From NCBI RefSeq assembly GCF_016859285.1, contig NC_053414.1, positions 24,675,530-24,739,529 on the forward strand: a stretch of DNA of 64,000 nt. The letters run 5' to 3'. The notes beneath the pieces were generated by a model that was not told the DNA's origin, made no database searches, and saw only the letters and a program-made list of their open reading frames with translations. This DNA comes from Xiphias gladius. Taxonomy: Eukaryota; Chordata; Actinopteri; Istiophoriformes; Xiphiidae. Within the stretch, counting starts at the first letter, position 1, and each line of letters begins with the position of its first letter. A program made the translations under genes and the position numbers. Below are positions 37,315 through 50,000 of this stretch, in pieces.

Positions 37315-38379
37315 ATACGTTTAATATATACTTTATTTTTATTAAACAAAATTTCAGTAAAAACTCTTATTAAGTAGAAAGACAAATTTCCCTGTCAGTA
37401 GTTTGCTCTAGCTGTAGGGCCGTCTCCAACTACATTATCTAATGTGTTGACCAACGAATTAGTCAATCTGTTGAACAAATCTGTAAAACTGTTTTACCCA
37501 CGCTGTTGTTCTCCTGCACGTTATTCTAGTCACATATGATCTTCTCTTTAAGTTCAGTTTCTAATCAAAGGAATTGTTGTTAATATTCTGGTAATTCGGG
37601 ATAATGTGAACCTTTCCCAGTAAATAACTTATAAAAGGTGAGAAACAATTCATAAAAACAGACAATCATCTTGTTCACCTACACTGCTTATAATCCACAT
37701 GTCAGCTGATTATATAAGAGGGGGGGCAGCCCTCCACATCTCCCCGTTTGTTCACTCCTACTGAATTAGTGCAGAGAGAAAGAATGAGTCCGTGTTAACT
37801 AACTCTTCACAGACTCTTGGGTCACAGCGAGAGAAAGTTGACAGAATATAGTGTCAAAACTACAGCATAGACAGCAGTGTCTGTTACAAAGGCGTTAAGA
37901 AAGAAAGAGCGGTGAACAGGTGCACCGTGCACGTTGAGCCACCTCTGGCAGTGTTTTCAACTATTATTCTCCTTTTTTTTTGTTTCTTTTTCTTAAAAAA
38001 AAAAAAAAAAAAAAAGAAAAGAAAAAAAAAAAGAGGAAGCTACACGATTATCATCACAAAATAAAATCTCTTTGGCATAGAATACCCACCCAAAAGCACA
38101 AACACACACACACATACTCACATGCACACACACTCTTATAAGGTTCTCTAACAGAAACCTACAAGCATTGTCCTTGTCATAATTATAATCAGCAAAATTA
38201 GGCTATAAAACAAAGTTGAGCCCTGTTAAGATTAGGAGTCCTGTAGTTGCTGATAATTGCATATATTACATCAGGCTAAGAGTAGAGGGAATAATCTCTA
38301 CAGATGACTATATTCTCTTGTTTGTCCCATTACGTCCAACTTCAGCTCCTCTGCCTCCTCTTCCACTTCTCCTCTGGGT
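37315..38379 (-). other. jup: jup terminal exon, 3'UTR only (inferred)
   Basis: On the minus strand a strong pyrimidine tract and AG precede ACCCAGAGGAGAAGTGG (5' end at 38379). Two overlapping AATAAA signals (complement of TTTATT at 37332-37337 and 37338-37343) give a plausible 3' end. It holds no coding sequence because the stop codon is in the previous exon. The region includes a poly(A)/poly(T) run at 37996-38034. Confidence 0.5.
37332..37343 (-). terminator. Candidate poly(A) signals of jup
   Basis: Two tandem AATAAA hexamers on the minus strand, about 1.05 kb into the inferred last exon. Confidence 0.5.
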
Positions 38380-39117
38380 CTATAAGAAGAAGAAAAAGAC
38401 ATGATCAGAAAAAGAAAAATCCACAGAATCGATCACTGCAGGATCACAAACCTTCAGCTTGCTTCAGACTTTAAATGCACTGAAAACCTGCTTCCTCAAT
38501 CAGCTTCTCAGTATGAGTGATGGGACTCATACACGAAATGAAATTTTCTGTTTGGACACTTTTAACAGTTTTGGTTATTTCACGTGCCACACTGTCCTCC
38601 TTGTGTTTTAATCTGCGTCCTTCTTGCTGGTTTGAAGTTGGCTGGACTTGGCAGAAAAAGTTGATGTCACATACTTCACTACACCAATCTGAATGAGAGT
38701 CACTGATGTTTTTTTGGAGGATAGACCATCCGCATTGCTTTTGAATGACATCAGCGTGTGTTCTTGTTGTGTACCTAATGTGCAACATGCACTTCATTGT
38801 TGAACAAAGTTTTCTTCAAAAAAACAAACAAACATTTGAATCTAAACGCAATGACAGTGAAGGGGTTGTGTGTATGTTTCCCGGCCACTGTCAGTCAAAT
38901 CTGATCAAACCACACCTGCACATTCCTGATGAAGCTGAATGTTAAACTCCCAATATATAACTTCAGATGGTTTTTTAAACTTGAGTGGCCGCTTATTTTG
39001 TCATCAATATTTAATGTTATCGAGAAAAATGCAAGATCAGAAACAAAGACTTCAGGGGCTTTAAATTATGGCCCACATATCCTGATCCGCTGAGGTAACA
39101 TAAGCATGTACTGACCT

Positions 39118-42100
39118 TTAATAATGCTCATGGTACGATTGTCTTTCGTAGGCCGTGCTGCCTGTGTAGTCGTCACGCATCATATTTCCCTCCATGCCCT
39201 CTAGTGCGATTTCAGCTGGATATCCGTAGGCTTGGAAAGGAGCATCCAGCTCTGCAAGAGACATTTGTTTTTTTTGTTTTTACTGGTTACACACAGGACT
39301 AACAGATATAAGTCATTTAGCTTCCCTTGTACTCCTAGGGTTTATTTACAGTGGAGAAAAATGAAAAAGCTAGTGGAAATCATTAACTTTTTCCACATTT
39401 TAGGCACATTTCTGGAACACTGTGATCACAGAGAGAAGACAAGCTGATCCCTTTTCTCTCTGAGTCTTGCTGCTCAGGGTAAGAGACTGAAAATACCAAT
39501 GCCATAAAAGGAGAAAAGTCAAGAGAAGGAAAGAGGAGAATTAAGAGAAAGATGCAAACACAGAAAGAAACACCAGGATTGGAGCTTGATGGAGAGAAAA
39601 CCTTCTAGACAGACTTGGCAATGAGGACTAGATAGTGATTTACTAAGGGAAAAACACTGGAGCATTAAACATATAGTAAACTCAAAAGGTGAAGTGAATG
39701 AGACAAGAATGTGGTAAAGTGTGGCATTATATTCATTTGGATCATCTGGTACAATGCGACACTGACAACCACAAAACGTACAAATGAAAACAGCACCCAG
39801 AGTTGAAGAGGACAGATGAAGAGGCCAAGTTTGTGATTAATTTGCAGAAGACATGAAAGCAAGAAAGATGTCTAAAAATTGATGCATGCTAGGCCTGTGC
39901 TGCTTGAGTTATGGACTAACCAGAGTATTTTTTTTAACTATTAAAACTAGTTTCTTTGGCTCCAAAACAATGATTGTAAATGAGAAGCAGCAGGGACGCA
40001 GCCTGCTAACAACTAAAGCATTTGAGCATTGTGGTCACTCCCTGCGGTTGAGTGACCCAGTGCTGAAGAATGTGCTGTATCTGCACATTTCAGCCATGGT
40101 TACTCACCATCTGGATAGTGTACATCCATGGGGACGCTGTTGTGGGCCTGCAGAAGTCACAAGAGGGCAAAGGTCAAATAAAGCCAACACTGTTATATAG
40201 AAAGCTTATTAATAGTCCTTAGAGAGTTATTTACATTTTCTTTTTTTTTTTAAATTTACTTCCCCAGAATGTATATTGTCTTGCTATTAGCATATATAAT
40301 GAGGCTATGATGTGTTAGATCTAAACCCGAAATGCTGAGGGTATTAAAGAAATGTCTAAAAATCCACTTTAAATGTTCAGTTGTCCTGTCAGCGGAGGGC
40401 GCCAGACACTCACCATCTCCCAGGCAGCAGGGTCATGTTTGAACAGAGAGTGTGTTAGCTCCACAGACACCCGCTTCTTGTAGTCTGAGTTCTTATCCTC
40501 GGAGATGCGGAAGAGTACAGCTGCAGCGTAAGTAGCTGAGGGGGAAAGGATCAGGGCATTTTCAGCAATGTACAAAAAAAACCCAAGTCCTTTTAATAAT
40601 GTGTTGTAGTGTGGGGGTATTAAAAGAGGAACAGTAAGAAACTAACAGTGAAGTAAAATACCTCCATTCAATACCAAATTCAAATTAAGTTAATCTGTTT
40701 AGATTCTTTACGTGATCACATCTTTCAGTTACTCAGATACAAAAATATTGGCTGTAAATGTAAAGCAATCTGCAGAATGTGTCATGTTAAATAATTAGCT
40801 TGTTACGTATTTGAACATTTTATGCAACAAACTACCCATATACAGTAGGTAGTTTAAACTTTGACACTGCACCCTATTTTAATGTTCATATCATTTTTCT
40901 TTGAAATGTAGGCCACAATAGGTTATTCTGAAACGTTGTGGAGTACAAGTATACTGTCTCACAAAATGGACACAGTATTGCCCAGTGCAGTGTACCTGGA
41001 AACTGCACTTACAGTAAGCACAGCACTTGAGTAAATTGACTTTGTTGCTTTTCACCTATGACTAAATGCTACATTACAGCATGCTAAAAGCAGTGTATAA
41101 GCTGGGTTCCCTACCAATGCCCTCGTTGTTGGAGTGCAGCAGCTCCATCAGTGGAGCCGACGCTCCCTCGCTGTCGATGAGCTCAGCTGATGGTTTGTCC
41201 AGGGCCAGCTCGCACAGGACGCCCGCTGCCACGCGCTTCACGTTGTCCACTGGAGAGTAGAGCAGCTGGAGAGGGGGGAGGAAGAAAGTGAGTAAAGCAA
41301 ACAAACAGGCAAACAAGCATGAGGAAGTTCATTATCAAGACGATGAAGTGTGAGACTAGGTTTCCTCTGTTACCTGCACAAACAGAGGAATGGTCTGCAG
41401 GTTGGCAATCTCTGCTCTGTTGATGGGATCTCTGGCCAGGATGTGCAGAGCTCCTGTGGAGCCCTCCACAATCTCCTCCATCCTCACTCCATCCTGATAT
41501 CAAAAGATGACAAGAATAAATGTTAATCAAAGACATCGAAATACATAAATAATCCACAACTACTAATTTACACTATCCCTTAAACACACACACACACAGT
41601 GACCATAAGGCTACTTTGACACTATCCCGTCATGTACCTGGTATGTCTGCTGGGCAGATGAGCCGTGTTTCTGGGCGTCTTGGTGGGCTTTGAGCAGCAG
41701 GTTGACGAGACGGGGGATTGCTCCTGCGTCCCTGAGTGGGGCCTGGTTCTCTGGGCACAGGGCCAGGTTACGGATCAGGCCAACCACAGCCTTCAGGCAG
41801 GGAGGAGAGGTAAAGATACGATCATGATACTGTTCACGGTTATGGGTCAGCAAACAAAACCACGCCGACAAACAACAACGTTGTGTGTTAAATGTAATAT
41901 GTGTTTTCTCTCTAAAACCTGGTCCCATGAAACATACTGGTCCTGTTTTCATGTGCATGTCATGCTCGATCAGCCTGACTGAGACTCTGGCTCTCTGCTC
42001 TATCTGCTATCCTCTTTGTCCATCTGTCCAGTCCCCCCCCCCAGTCTTTCATCTCTGGAACAAACCCATTAACTCCTCATTGTCTTTGTTTCAGTCCTTA

Positions 42101-45100
42101 ACTTATGTTCGTCAAATCACCTGCTTTCAGTCTAACCCTGCTTTCCTAGCTAGGATCCTTTCCACCATCATCCTGAAACCACCGTATCTCAATAGGAGCA
42201 CATTTCTCCCCAATGTAGACTATCCTCCACCCTTCCCTCCCTCCCTCTCTCTACCTTGATGACAGGCCAGTAGTAGGGTTGGTTGAGCAGCTTGATGATG
42301 GCGGGGATGCCGTAGTGTCTCCTCACAGCATTCTGCGCCACCTCAGCCTGCTGGTGGCGTGAAGTCAGGTGGCGCAGAGCGCAAACGGCAGGTTCAGTTA
42401 CATCCTCCTTCTCGCCGGCACGCAATATGGCGTGGATCAGTGCCTCGACACCATTGCTCTGGGTGACCAGAGTTTTATTGTGGGCGTTGTTGCACGTGAG
42501 GTTAGACAGGATGCCGGTGGCACAAGTGAGCATGTTGATGTCATCTGAACTGAGCAGGCCCACCAGCACCTGCAGCAGGCTGTCCATACCCTCCTGGAAA
42601 CAAGAAGAGAGCGATTTCATAGAGTTCTTTGTGTGTACAATTATGGGAAATAAAACAAATCTGGAAAGGAAGAGGAAGGAAAGTAAATGTAAACAGTAAA
42701 TCTGGAGACAGACCTGCTTGGTGGCAGCATCAGACAGGTTCCTGAGCGTCCACAGGCAGTTCTGCATCAGACGCTGGCTGGAGCCTGTGAGGTGTTTACC
42801 CAGAGCCTGCATCCCACCTGGAGAGAGCAGAGAAGTCACAGCACTCAGCCCTCAGCAACATCTCATAAATCCTGCTGTCATGCAGCACTGTGGTGGACAA
42901 GAAGCCATTAACCACAGTTCAGGTAACAAAACGTTGACACACCTGTATGACTGCCTGGTAAACACAGGTGTATGCTGACACAGAAAACATATTACATACC
43001 AGCCTCTACAATGGCGGGTTTGTTGCTGGGGCACACAGAGAGGACTTTGAGCACACGGCTAGTGGTCCACAGCAGCTTCTCATAGCTGTAGTTTCTCATG
43101 ATGTGAACTAGACCCTCAGGACCTCCGTTGGCAAGGATGATCAGCTATGAAACAGAAGGACTGTGTGAGTATGTGTGGGTATACAAAGTGCAGTTTAATC
43201 AAAAACAACTTTTACTTGTTAATCCTTTTGAAAAAAACCCTTATGTTTCACAAAGCCAACGACCTGCCCAGGAAGATTAACACCAGTTAACCCTCATTCA
43301 TTTTACTACTCTCAACAAATAACCACACCCATACCCTCTCTCTGCCAGCACCTGAACAACTCTGTTCACATGCCACACCCAAAACAAAACATGTGCACAC
43401 AAGCAAGACAACTTCAACAGTCTCACACTACAATACTTACTGCTATGAAGCCTACCAGCCATCGTATTACACATACTAACTCAAAATCTAACTGACAATT
43501 ATACAACACAAACCTTGCTCTCCTGGTTGCCATACGACAGCAGTTGCAGACAGTCTGTGGTGATGGCCAAGAACTTGGGGTTGCTCTTCTTCAGCAGGGG
43601 AACCATCCTCTGCAGGCCGTCGGCCAGACGCACGGCCATCTTAGCTCCCTCCTGGTGCAGCAGTAGGTTGTGGAGCGTGGTGATGGCATAGAAGAGCACA
43701 GACTCCATGGGAGAACTGAGGGAGGAAACAGTTGGGTTAAGAGTGTATCACAAAAACAATGGCACGTCAAGTTGTCATACATTAAAAGGAAACCATTGGA
43801 TACGCTCACTGTTAGATACCATTAAATAATTTTAGGTTGACTTTATAGTTGGACCAAATTTAATCCGCCTTTCTCATTTACTTCTACTGGATTCTGTGAT
43901 CTCCTACACTCTCACTAGAATGTGCCTAAACTAAACTGATCCTGTAGAGATCTACACTGGCTCGTGGCTTGCTTACAAGTTCAGCTTTTGAAGTTAATGC
44001 TGGTGGAGAAATTACCATCTCCTCGTCTATAATGGCCTTCTCCTGTTATACTCATTAAATGTCAGTACAACCTGGTGAGTTCAGAAGCTCCTGTTTTCTT
44101 CTGCAACTGAACTGCGCTATAGCTGCACTGGGAAATACCTCAGCCTGACTTTACAGTGTCTGTCTCTGGCATGTTTCAACAAGTATTAGATTAACAACAA
44201 AAGTAAATGCAAAATCGGCCTAGTAATGCATCTGACATTGCCAAAAGGTTTTTTCTGTGTCTTAGGACGGATCTTTCTTACCCAAACTATAATAAACAGT
44301 ATACTCTTCCAAAATTTATATAGACAACTAAGTCAAGCATCAAACTGTGATAAGTGACATAATTTTCAAACTTCAATGTATGATCTGTTGTTCTTTTTTG
44401 TCCAGCAGTACCTGAGCATGCGGACTAGAGCAGGGATGCCTCCAGACTTGAAGATGGAGAGCAGGCCCTCTCTCTGGTGAGACAGGTTGTGTAGGATGCT
44501 GGCGGTTGCACGTGCAGTCTCCATGTCACTTGTGTTCTGCATGGCCCGCACCACTGCTGCCACCATCTGAGGGGACTGCATTAGTGCACGGCGCGATGCC
44601 TCTTTGCGCGTAAGCTGGTTGACAATCTGTGCTGCCTTGCTGACCACCACCTGATGAGAGGTGAAGGGTGAAAAGAGGAGTTCATTATTACTGGTGGGAA
44701 TAAGAGTGAAAGTCACAACCCATTTATTTATTTATTTTTAAAATGGTACTTGTGTTATAGAGGGTCATAATACAATTTCATTCTAAATTAATCAAGTTAA
44801 AGTTAATCAAGTTCAAGGTGACAGACTCAAATTACCTTAAAATTTGTCTGGCCATCTGTTAAAAACCCCAAATATTCAATAAAAAAATTAAAATATTAAA
44901 TTTAATAGGACATAAAAAAAATAATAAAAGCAGCAAATTTAAGAAGTTAACTGTTAATGGACTATCACGTCTGTTGTTGATTAAAGGACTAGTTCCACCT
45001 TTGTAAATACCCCTATCTGCGTTCTTGCAGAAAGCTGAATTGATACAGCTCTCATGACTGTATTGTAAATATAAAGCTACTGCCAGCAGCCGGTTCGCTT

Positions 45101-46711
45101 AGTTTAGCATAAAGTCGGATACAGTCACTTCCTTAAATCTTGTCGTCGCCGCGCCTAGCCAAGAAATAGTCCTGCACAGAACCCCTGTAAAACAACAACA
45201 TGCTATTTCACACTTCAGTTTTTGGATGTATTAAACAAAAGAGATAGGAAGTGATAATTAATAAGCTTTGAGGTGTTTTTAGGCAGATTTTGTTGCTTTT
45301 GGACAGAGCCAGGCTAGCTTTTTCCCCCTATATCCAGTCTTTGTGCTAAGCTAAGCTAACTGACTGGTGGCAGTAGCTTCATATTTAGTGCACAAACATG
45401 AGAGTGATATTGATCTTCTCTTCTAACTCTCAGCAAGGGAGGAAATAAGTGTATTTCCCAAAATGTCAAACTAATCCTTTGATATTTTGGTCAATTGATG
45501 AATCAATTAATTGACTAATAGTTTCAGCACTATATTAATCTATATATAGATTAATATAGTGCTATACTTTCTGTATAGAAGATACTGAGATAATTTATTT
45601 TTATTAAGATATTAAGATAATGTAACTCTAAAGAGTTATCTCATAAGACCCTCATTGCTACATCCAATAAAGGCAAGTTTTACCAAAATACTGTGCTAAT
45701 TTCAAACTGTGTGTGTGCATGTGTTCGGGCATTCTCCGTTCATCACCGGGTCTTCATCGTTGAGCAGTTTGGTGAGCTCGGGCACGGCACGTGTGGCCAG
45801 CTCGGCGTCATCCTGGTAGTTGATCAGATGGATGATGGCGGTCTTGAGCATCTGGGAGGGCTCAGCCAGCCGCTGGACGTTGGTCATCTGGGTTGAGTCT
45901 GTCTGAGTAGACAAGATAGTTGTGCCTTCTTCCAGCGTCTCTGGGAACATGGCAGCCCGCACCCGCTGGGCTCTGGTCAGAGTGTACTGAGTATCCAAGT
46001 CTAACGAGAAATGAGATGACGAAGATAAAACAGACCACATGTAATTTTAGCAAAAGCCTTAATATATACAGTATATGCATATTGTCCCTTGTTTGTTGTC
46101 TTACCAGGCTGTTCACTTGTGACAGTGGTGGTCACGGTGTACTGCTTCGAGGAGGTGTACTCGCCCTCGTCAGCTTTGACTGTGGTTGCTCCGGACTGGA
46201 TGCCAGAGTCTACGCTATACATTGTCTGCTGCCACTCTGCCACCTTCACCACGCCATTATCAAGCTCACCCACTGCCAAGCAGGAAGAGAGGAATTGTGG
46301 GACGTCAAAAGTGTTGGACCAAAGTTATTTATCAACAGGGATGATAAACATGGAGTGAGGGTTTTGAAGATATTTAGGGGTTAAAAACCTTGTTATTATA
46401 ATTCTTTATTCTAATATTCACCAATAAGAGGAAGTATTTTACTTCCATGCCACATAAAGAAGCACTTTACAAGCAACCTTTAGTTATCGTTTAAGGAAGT
46501 GACCTCAATTTCAATACATCAAAACAATTGTTGGAAGTTGGAAAGGTCATGATCAAAATGTTCAGAACTCCTTTAAAAGTACTGTAGAAGGACGTGATAT
46601 GGACAATAGTGAACCAAGAAACTGCCCAAATAAATTTTTTTTTAAAAAAATGCAGAAGAGGAGGAAGAGGAAAAGAGAACAACCTCTGAGTGACTTACTT
46701 TGCATCGCCAT
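39118..46711 (-). CDS. jup: Junction plakoglobin (gamma-catenin), 14 coding exons
   Basis: This armadillo-repeat protein of desmosomes and adherens junctions links cadherin tails to desmoplakin or alpha-catenin and modulates Wnt signalling. Coding exons, 5' to 3' on minus: 46711-46699, 46272-46105, 46000-45747, 44650-44412, 43715-43514, 43144-43000, 42817-42714, 42593-42255, 41790-41638, 41493-41374, 41265-41115, 40535-40414, 40147-40108, 39251-39118. Total 2184 bases, 727 residues, all in frame with AG/GT borders. The N-terminus MAMQMGELDN leads to the beta-TrCP degron DSGIQS (26-31); the alpha-catenin-binding region has [11 protein letters not shown]; armadillo repeats fill about 120-650. 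Plakoglobin rather than beta-catenin is shown by [33 protein letters not shown] and [12 protein letters not shown]. The tail is short, ends QSYHEHY and lacks the PDZ-binding end of beta-catenin. Fish have two jup copies; I cannot say which this is. Confidence 0.95.
44983..45482. mobile_element. Foldback MITE copy 2
   Basis: Its outer ends pair (TTAAAGGACTAGTTCCA at left; the complement of AAAGGATTAGTTTGACA at right). The arms contain AAGCTACTGCCAGCAGCCGG with TTTAGCATAAAG at left and CTTTGTGCTAAGCTAAGC with GGTGGCAGTAGCTTCATA at right. The centre has GGACAGAGCCAGGCTAGC, as in copy 1. It lies in the jup intron between exons 45747-46000 and 44412-44650. Confidence 0.8.
45526..45563. repeat. Perfect 38-base palindrome
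   Basis: The 19 bases starting AGCACTATATTAATC are followed directly by their exact reverse complement, with no spacer. It sits at the end of a dispersed-repeat tail that precedes it (TTGACTAATAGTTTC). Confidence 0.98.
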
Positions 46712-46748
46712 CCTTGCCTCCCGTTATCAAAACAACGATGGAGCAAGC
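46699..46748 (-). other. jup: jup exon 2, carrying the start codon
   Basis: On minus, TTTCTTAG precedes GCTTGCTCC (exon start 46748). ATGGCGATGCAAA ends at 46699, directly before GTAAGT. Four codons and one base are coding; the next exon supplies TG to complete a Met codon. A short first coding exon is the usual design in the beta-catenin/plakoglobin family, which supports this start. Confidence 0.8.
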
Positions 46749-46943
46749 CTAAGAAACAAACAAACAAACAAAAAAAAGCCAGTCAGGATTTCCAGCATTT
46801 CTTCTGCTGTAGCTGACAATGATACACTTCATTACAAGCCCACATTTTTCATGAATCAACAAATATTCCAGCAAGGTCTCTGTCGTTCAGTTTTTATATG
46901 CTACTCAAGTGTGACAGCTCATAAGATGACCCCCCCCCAACGC

Positions 46944-46949
<6 letters not shown>

Positions 46950-47007
<58 letters not shown>
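46950..47007. repeat. (CA)n microsatellite
   Basis: About 28 CA units, preceded by a nine-base C run and followed by C-rich sequence. Confidence 0.97.
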
Positions 47008-47009
<2 letters not shown>

Positions 47010-50000
47010 ACCCCCACATCCCCTCCACCCCCACAGCCGTTAACCCTGACCTTAAAATTGACAACACAGAGCAGCAGCAGCAGCGGCACGCAGGGGAGGG
47101 ATGGCGAGGTGAGCGGAGAGACAGCTGTAAGTCAGGAATGTTAGCCAGCCCAAGTGACCTTTCACCCCGGGCCTCCACCCACACAGCCGTGGGAGCAGCC
47201 TGCTGCTGACGCATGGCAATCAGGAACTTGCTCGTCAGGTTTGACTCCAGTGAGGGGGGGGGGGTACCGACAGTGAGCATACTCCTCGCCACACACAAGC
47301 CTAAACCTCCAAGAAAATGCCTGTAACTTGATTTTAACGTTTGCTTGAATTATTACCGATACTACTACATAACTTCTGTAACACTTACTTGCTTCCTGGG
47401 TCTCATTAAATAGGTTTCTAGTAATCTGACATCCTGAGGCATCTTGTGTAGTTTTATTATACGTGTTGTAACCAGATTGCCTAACTGCCATCATACTTGT
47501 TGGTGCAAGTTTGTTCTACACCTCATACATCATCTTGTTTTCCTAGTAAAACTCAGTCTTCTTGCTACATTTACTCAGGGAATTCAATCCTCAAAAAGAC
47601 ATCACTGTATCCGTAAGTTTAAAAAATAGTTTTTACAGAGCAACTTTGCTTACATTTTAATCCACATCGTCAATAAATGCGTGCATATCTGTGTAAAAAC
47701 GTCCAAACTGGTTTGTACATGTGAATCCCAGATTTTGAAATACTGTACAAGATTAAGCAAAAGCATGTTACTTCCTGTCAGAAGAATGTGGGTTAACGAG
47801 TCAAATATCAAATCTAATAATTACGAAATGTTTCTGTCAGGTATCCTTTGTGCACAAGGAGTCTTCTTTTATTGAAACCCACACTTTTCGTGAAAAATAA
47901 AGACCAAACTTGAAAAACAGATTATCCTTAGATGAGGCTCCACAGACCCAAAATAACCTCTCACTGTCAGAAAACATCCATGCATGGTCTATCTCCACAT
48001 TTCATCATTTTTTATCTTCCATGTCATCTACCACAGAAATTTTCATCATCACTAAAATATCTGCATTTAAAATAGCTGCCTGCCACTGCATGTGACATAT
48101 GACTGATAATACAATGCACCATTGTGCTTGTTACAAGCGTTTTCAGATGTCTGACTGTTTCTGACAGGGTTCATTGCTGAATGCGTTGCTGGGGTGTGTT
48201 GTGCCTTTGTGTGTGAACGTGTAAGTGTGTGTTTATTGATTTCTGCAGGCACTGCAGATACACTGGAAGTAGTGTGGAGCTCTACGCACAGTAAAGTCAA
48301 CAAACAAAAAAATTTTCCATCCTTGAAGCTCTTTTGTGTGACAGATGGTTATATCTTACAATGTGATTCTACACAATAAGCTATGCTTATCTTCTGTCTT
48401 TACTACCAATAAAACAAGTTGAGGGCTAAAATCCAGGATGCCAAGCTTCTGTGCTGGCACAAAATGAGCTATATACACTTAAAAGTACCACCCTTACCTG
48501 TGCCTACATTAAACTTCTCGGAACAAATTCATAGTAACACAACCTAATGACGTGGTGACTGCTGTAATCAAAGTTGATCAATGGGTTTGGAGGTAAGGAA
48601 TTTGTGCAAAGATGAACTGCTTTGTCTCTCTGCCTTAGTAAAAGCAGCACTCCCTCATCTCTTTGCCCTCTGGCTTTGCATAAGGATATGTCGTGTTATG
48701 TTTCAGTCCCTCAGCTGGCCCAGCCCACTTTTTCTCCCCCAGGCAACATAGTGTGTGTGTGTATGTGTGTCCTGGTGTGTATGCCTGTGTGCACATCAAT
48801 TTAGCTCCTTCAGGGGGCTTTGTTTTCCATTATAATTTGTATGAAGAAGAAACTGACAATAGCGTATGTGTGCCACATGTTCCTCATTAGTCAGTGTCTG
48901 TCCTCAGTTTTCTCTCTGTGGCACTTTGATGGACTAGAAACTCAGCTGCAAGTCCCCACATGTTTTCTTTCTGGGCCTTCGTGTGTTTACTGTAGGAATG
49001 CATGTGTTCAAAATATGTTCATCTGACCCTGATGTTCTTGTAAGGTCCAAACACGCCCCTTTATCTCGCTCCTACCTTCACAGGGAGCAGCAGCTCGGTG
49101 AGTTTCAGCCCCAGTCAGTCTAGCATGAGATCCTGCAGGACCAGGCCACAGGGGACCGTCTGTGCTTGCCGCTACATGCTACCTTACAGATAATGCACTG
49201 ACTCATCAGGCCACAGGCAGAAACTATGTTTGCAATCACGCACTCCAGCAATATGAATTCCTACCTTTCTAAAGAAAGGCGTGGCCTCTTTTTCAATATA
49301 AACATGGCGGCTTGTCTGTCAAGATGGTAGACGACTCCCAGCTATATGTCTTTTGAGTTTATATAGCAATTGGAATAAATTGACAAAAATGAAATGTCTG
49401 ACTCACCCCAGCTTTAAATTCTGCTTTCCAAAAGGATTTTAAAATAAAAAAAATAAAATAAATACATTTATTGATCCACTACTAAAGGCAGGGATACACA
49501 ACTGATACAAAACAGAGCCCACACAACCTTTTCTTTTAAGCAAAACTACGTACACAGTGTCCACACAGAACTTTCCTGTTCTCTGTAAATCAGGGACAGT
49601 GTTTGTGTAGTCTTTGTTTTCCTGGGCGAGGCAGTGGGTTCAGCCAACTGTTGCAATGCTGCGACACACCCCACATATCGCCTAGGTAACCGAAACTCCG
49701 CTCAGACACTGTACTGTGGGGGTTTTATCTGCTGACCCATCTGATGTCTGAAGCTATGCTCACTGGTTTGCTGGTAAGTGTTGCTCCCTCTTGGGTCTCT
49801 CGTAATTTCCTTTTCCCCATCACCCACAATGCTTGTGACTGTGGTCCAAGTGAAGAAAGAAAAACGTTAAAAGTTTTGATTTAAAGTAAATTCCAGAAAG
49901 GTTAAAATTATGCTGACCAAAAAAAAAAAAAAAAAAAAACAACCTGAAAAAAACAAAACACCTGTATTATGGTGATAGAACTGAGTACTGAGGCTAATCT

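Larger units (their letters stand above)
39252..46698. other. jup introns
   Basis: Most are short and hold nothing recognisable. The larger ones are 39252-40107, 40536-41114, 41791-42254, 43145-43513, 43716-44411 and 44651-45746. Only the last has clear content: a foldback element, the tail of a dispersed repeat (about 45480-45530) and a 38-base perfect palindrome. Confidence 0.6.

Noticed and set aside
39118..46711. Beta-catenin (ctnnb1) as identity of the minus-strand gene
   Set aside because: The N-terminal third is beta-catenin-like, but diagnostic armadillo segments and the tail match plakoglobin, and the PDZ-binding end is absent.
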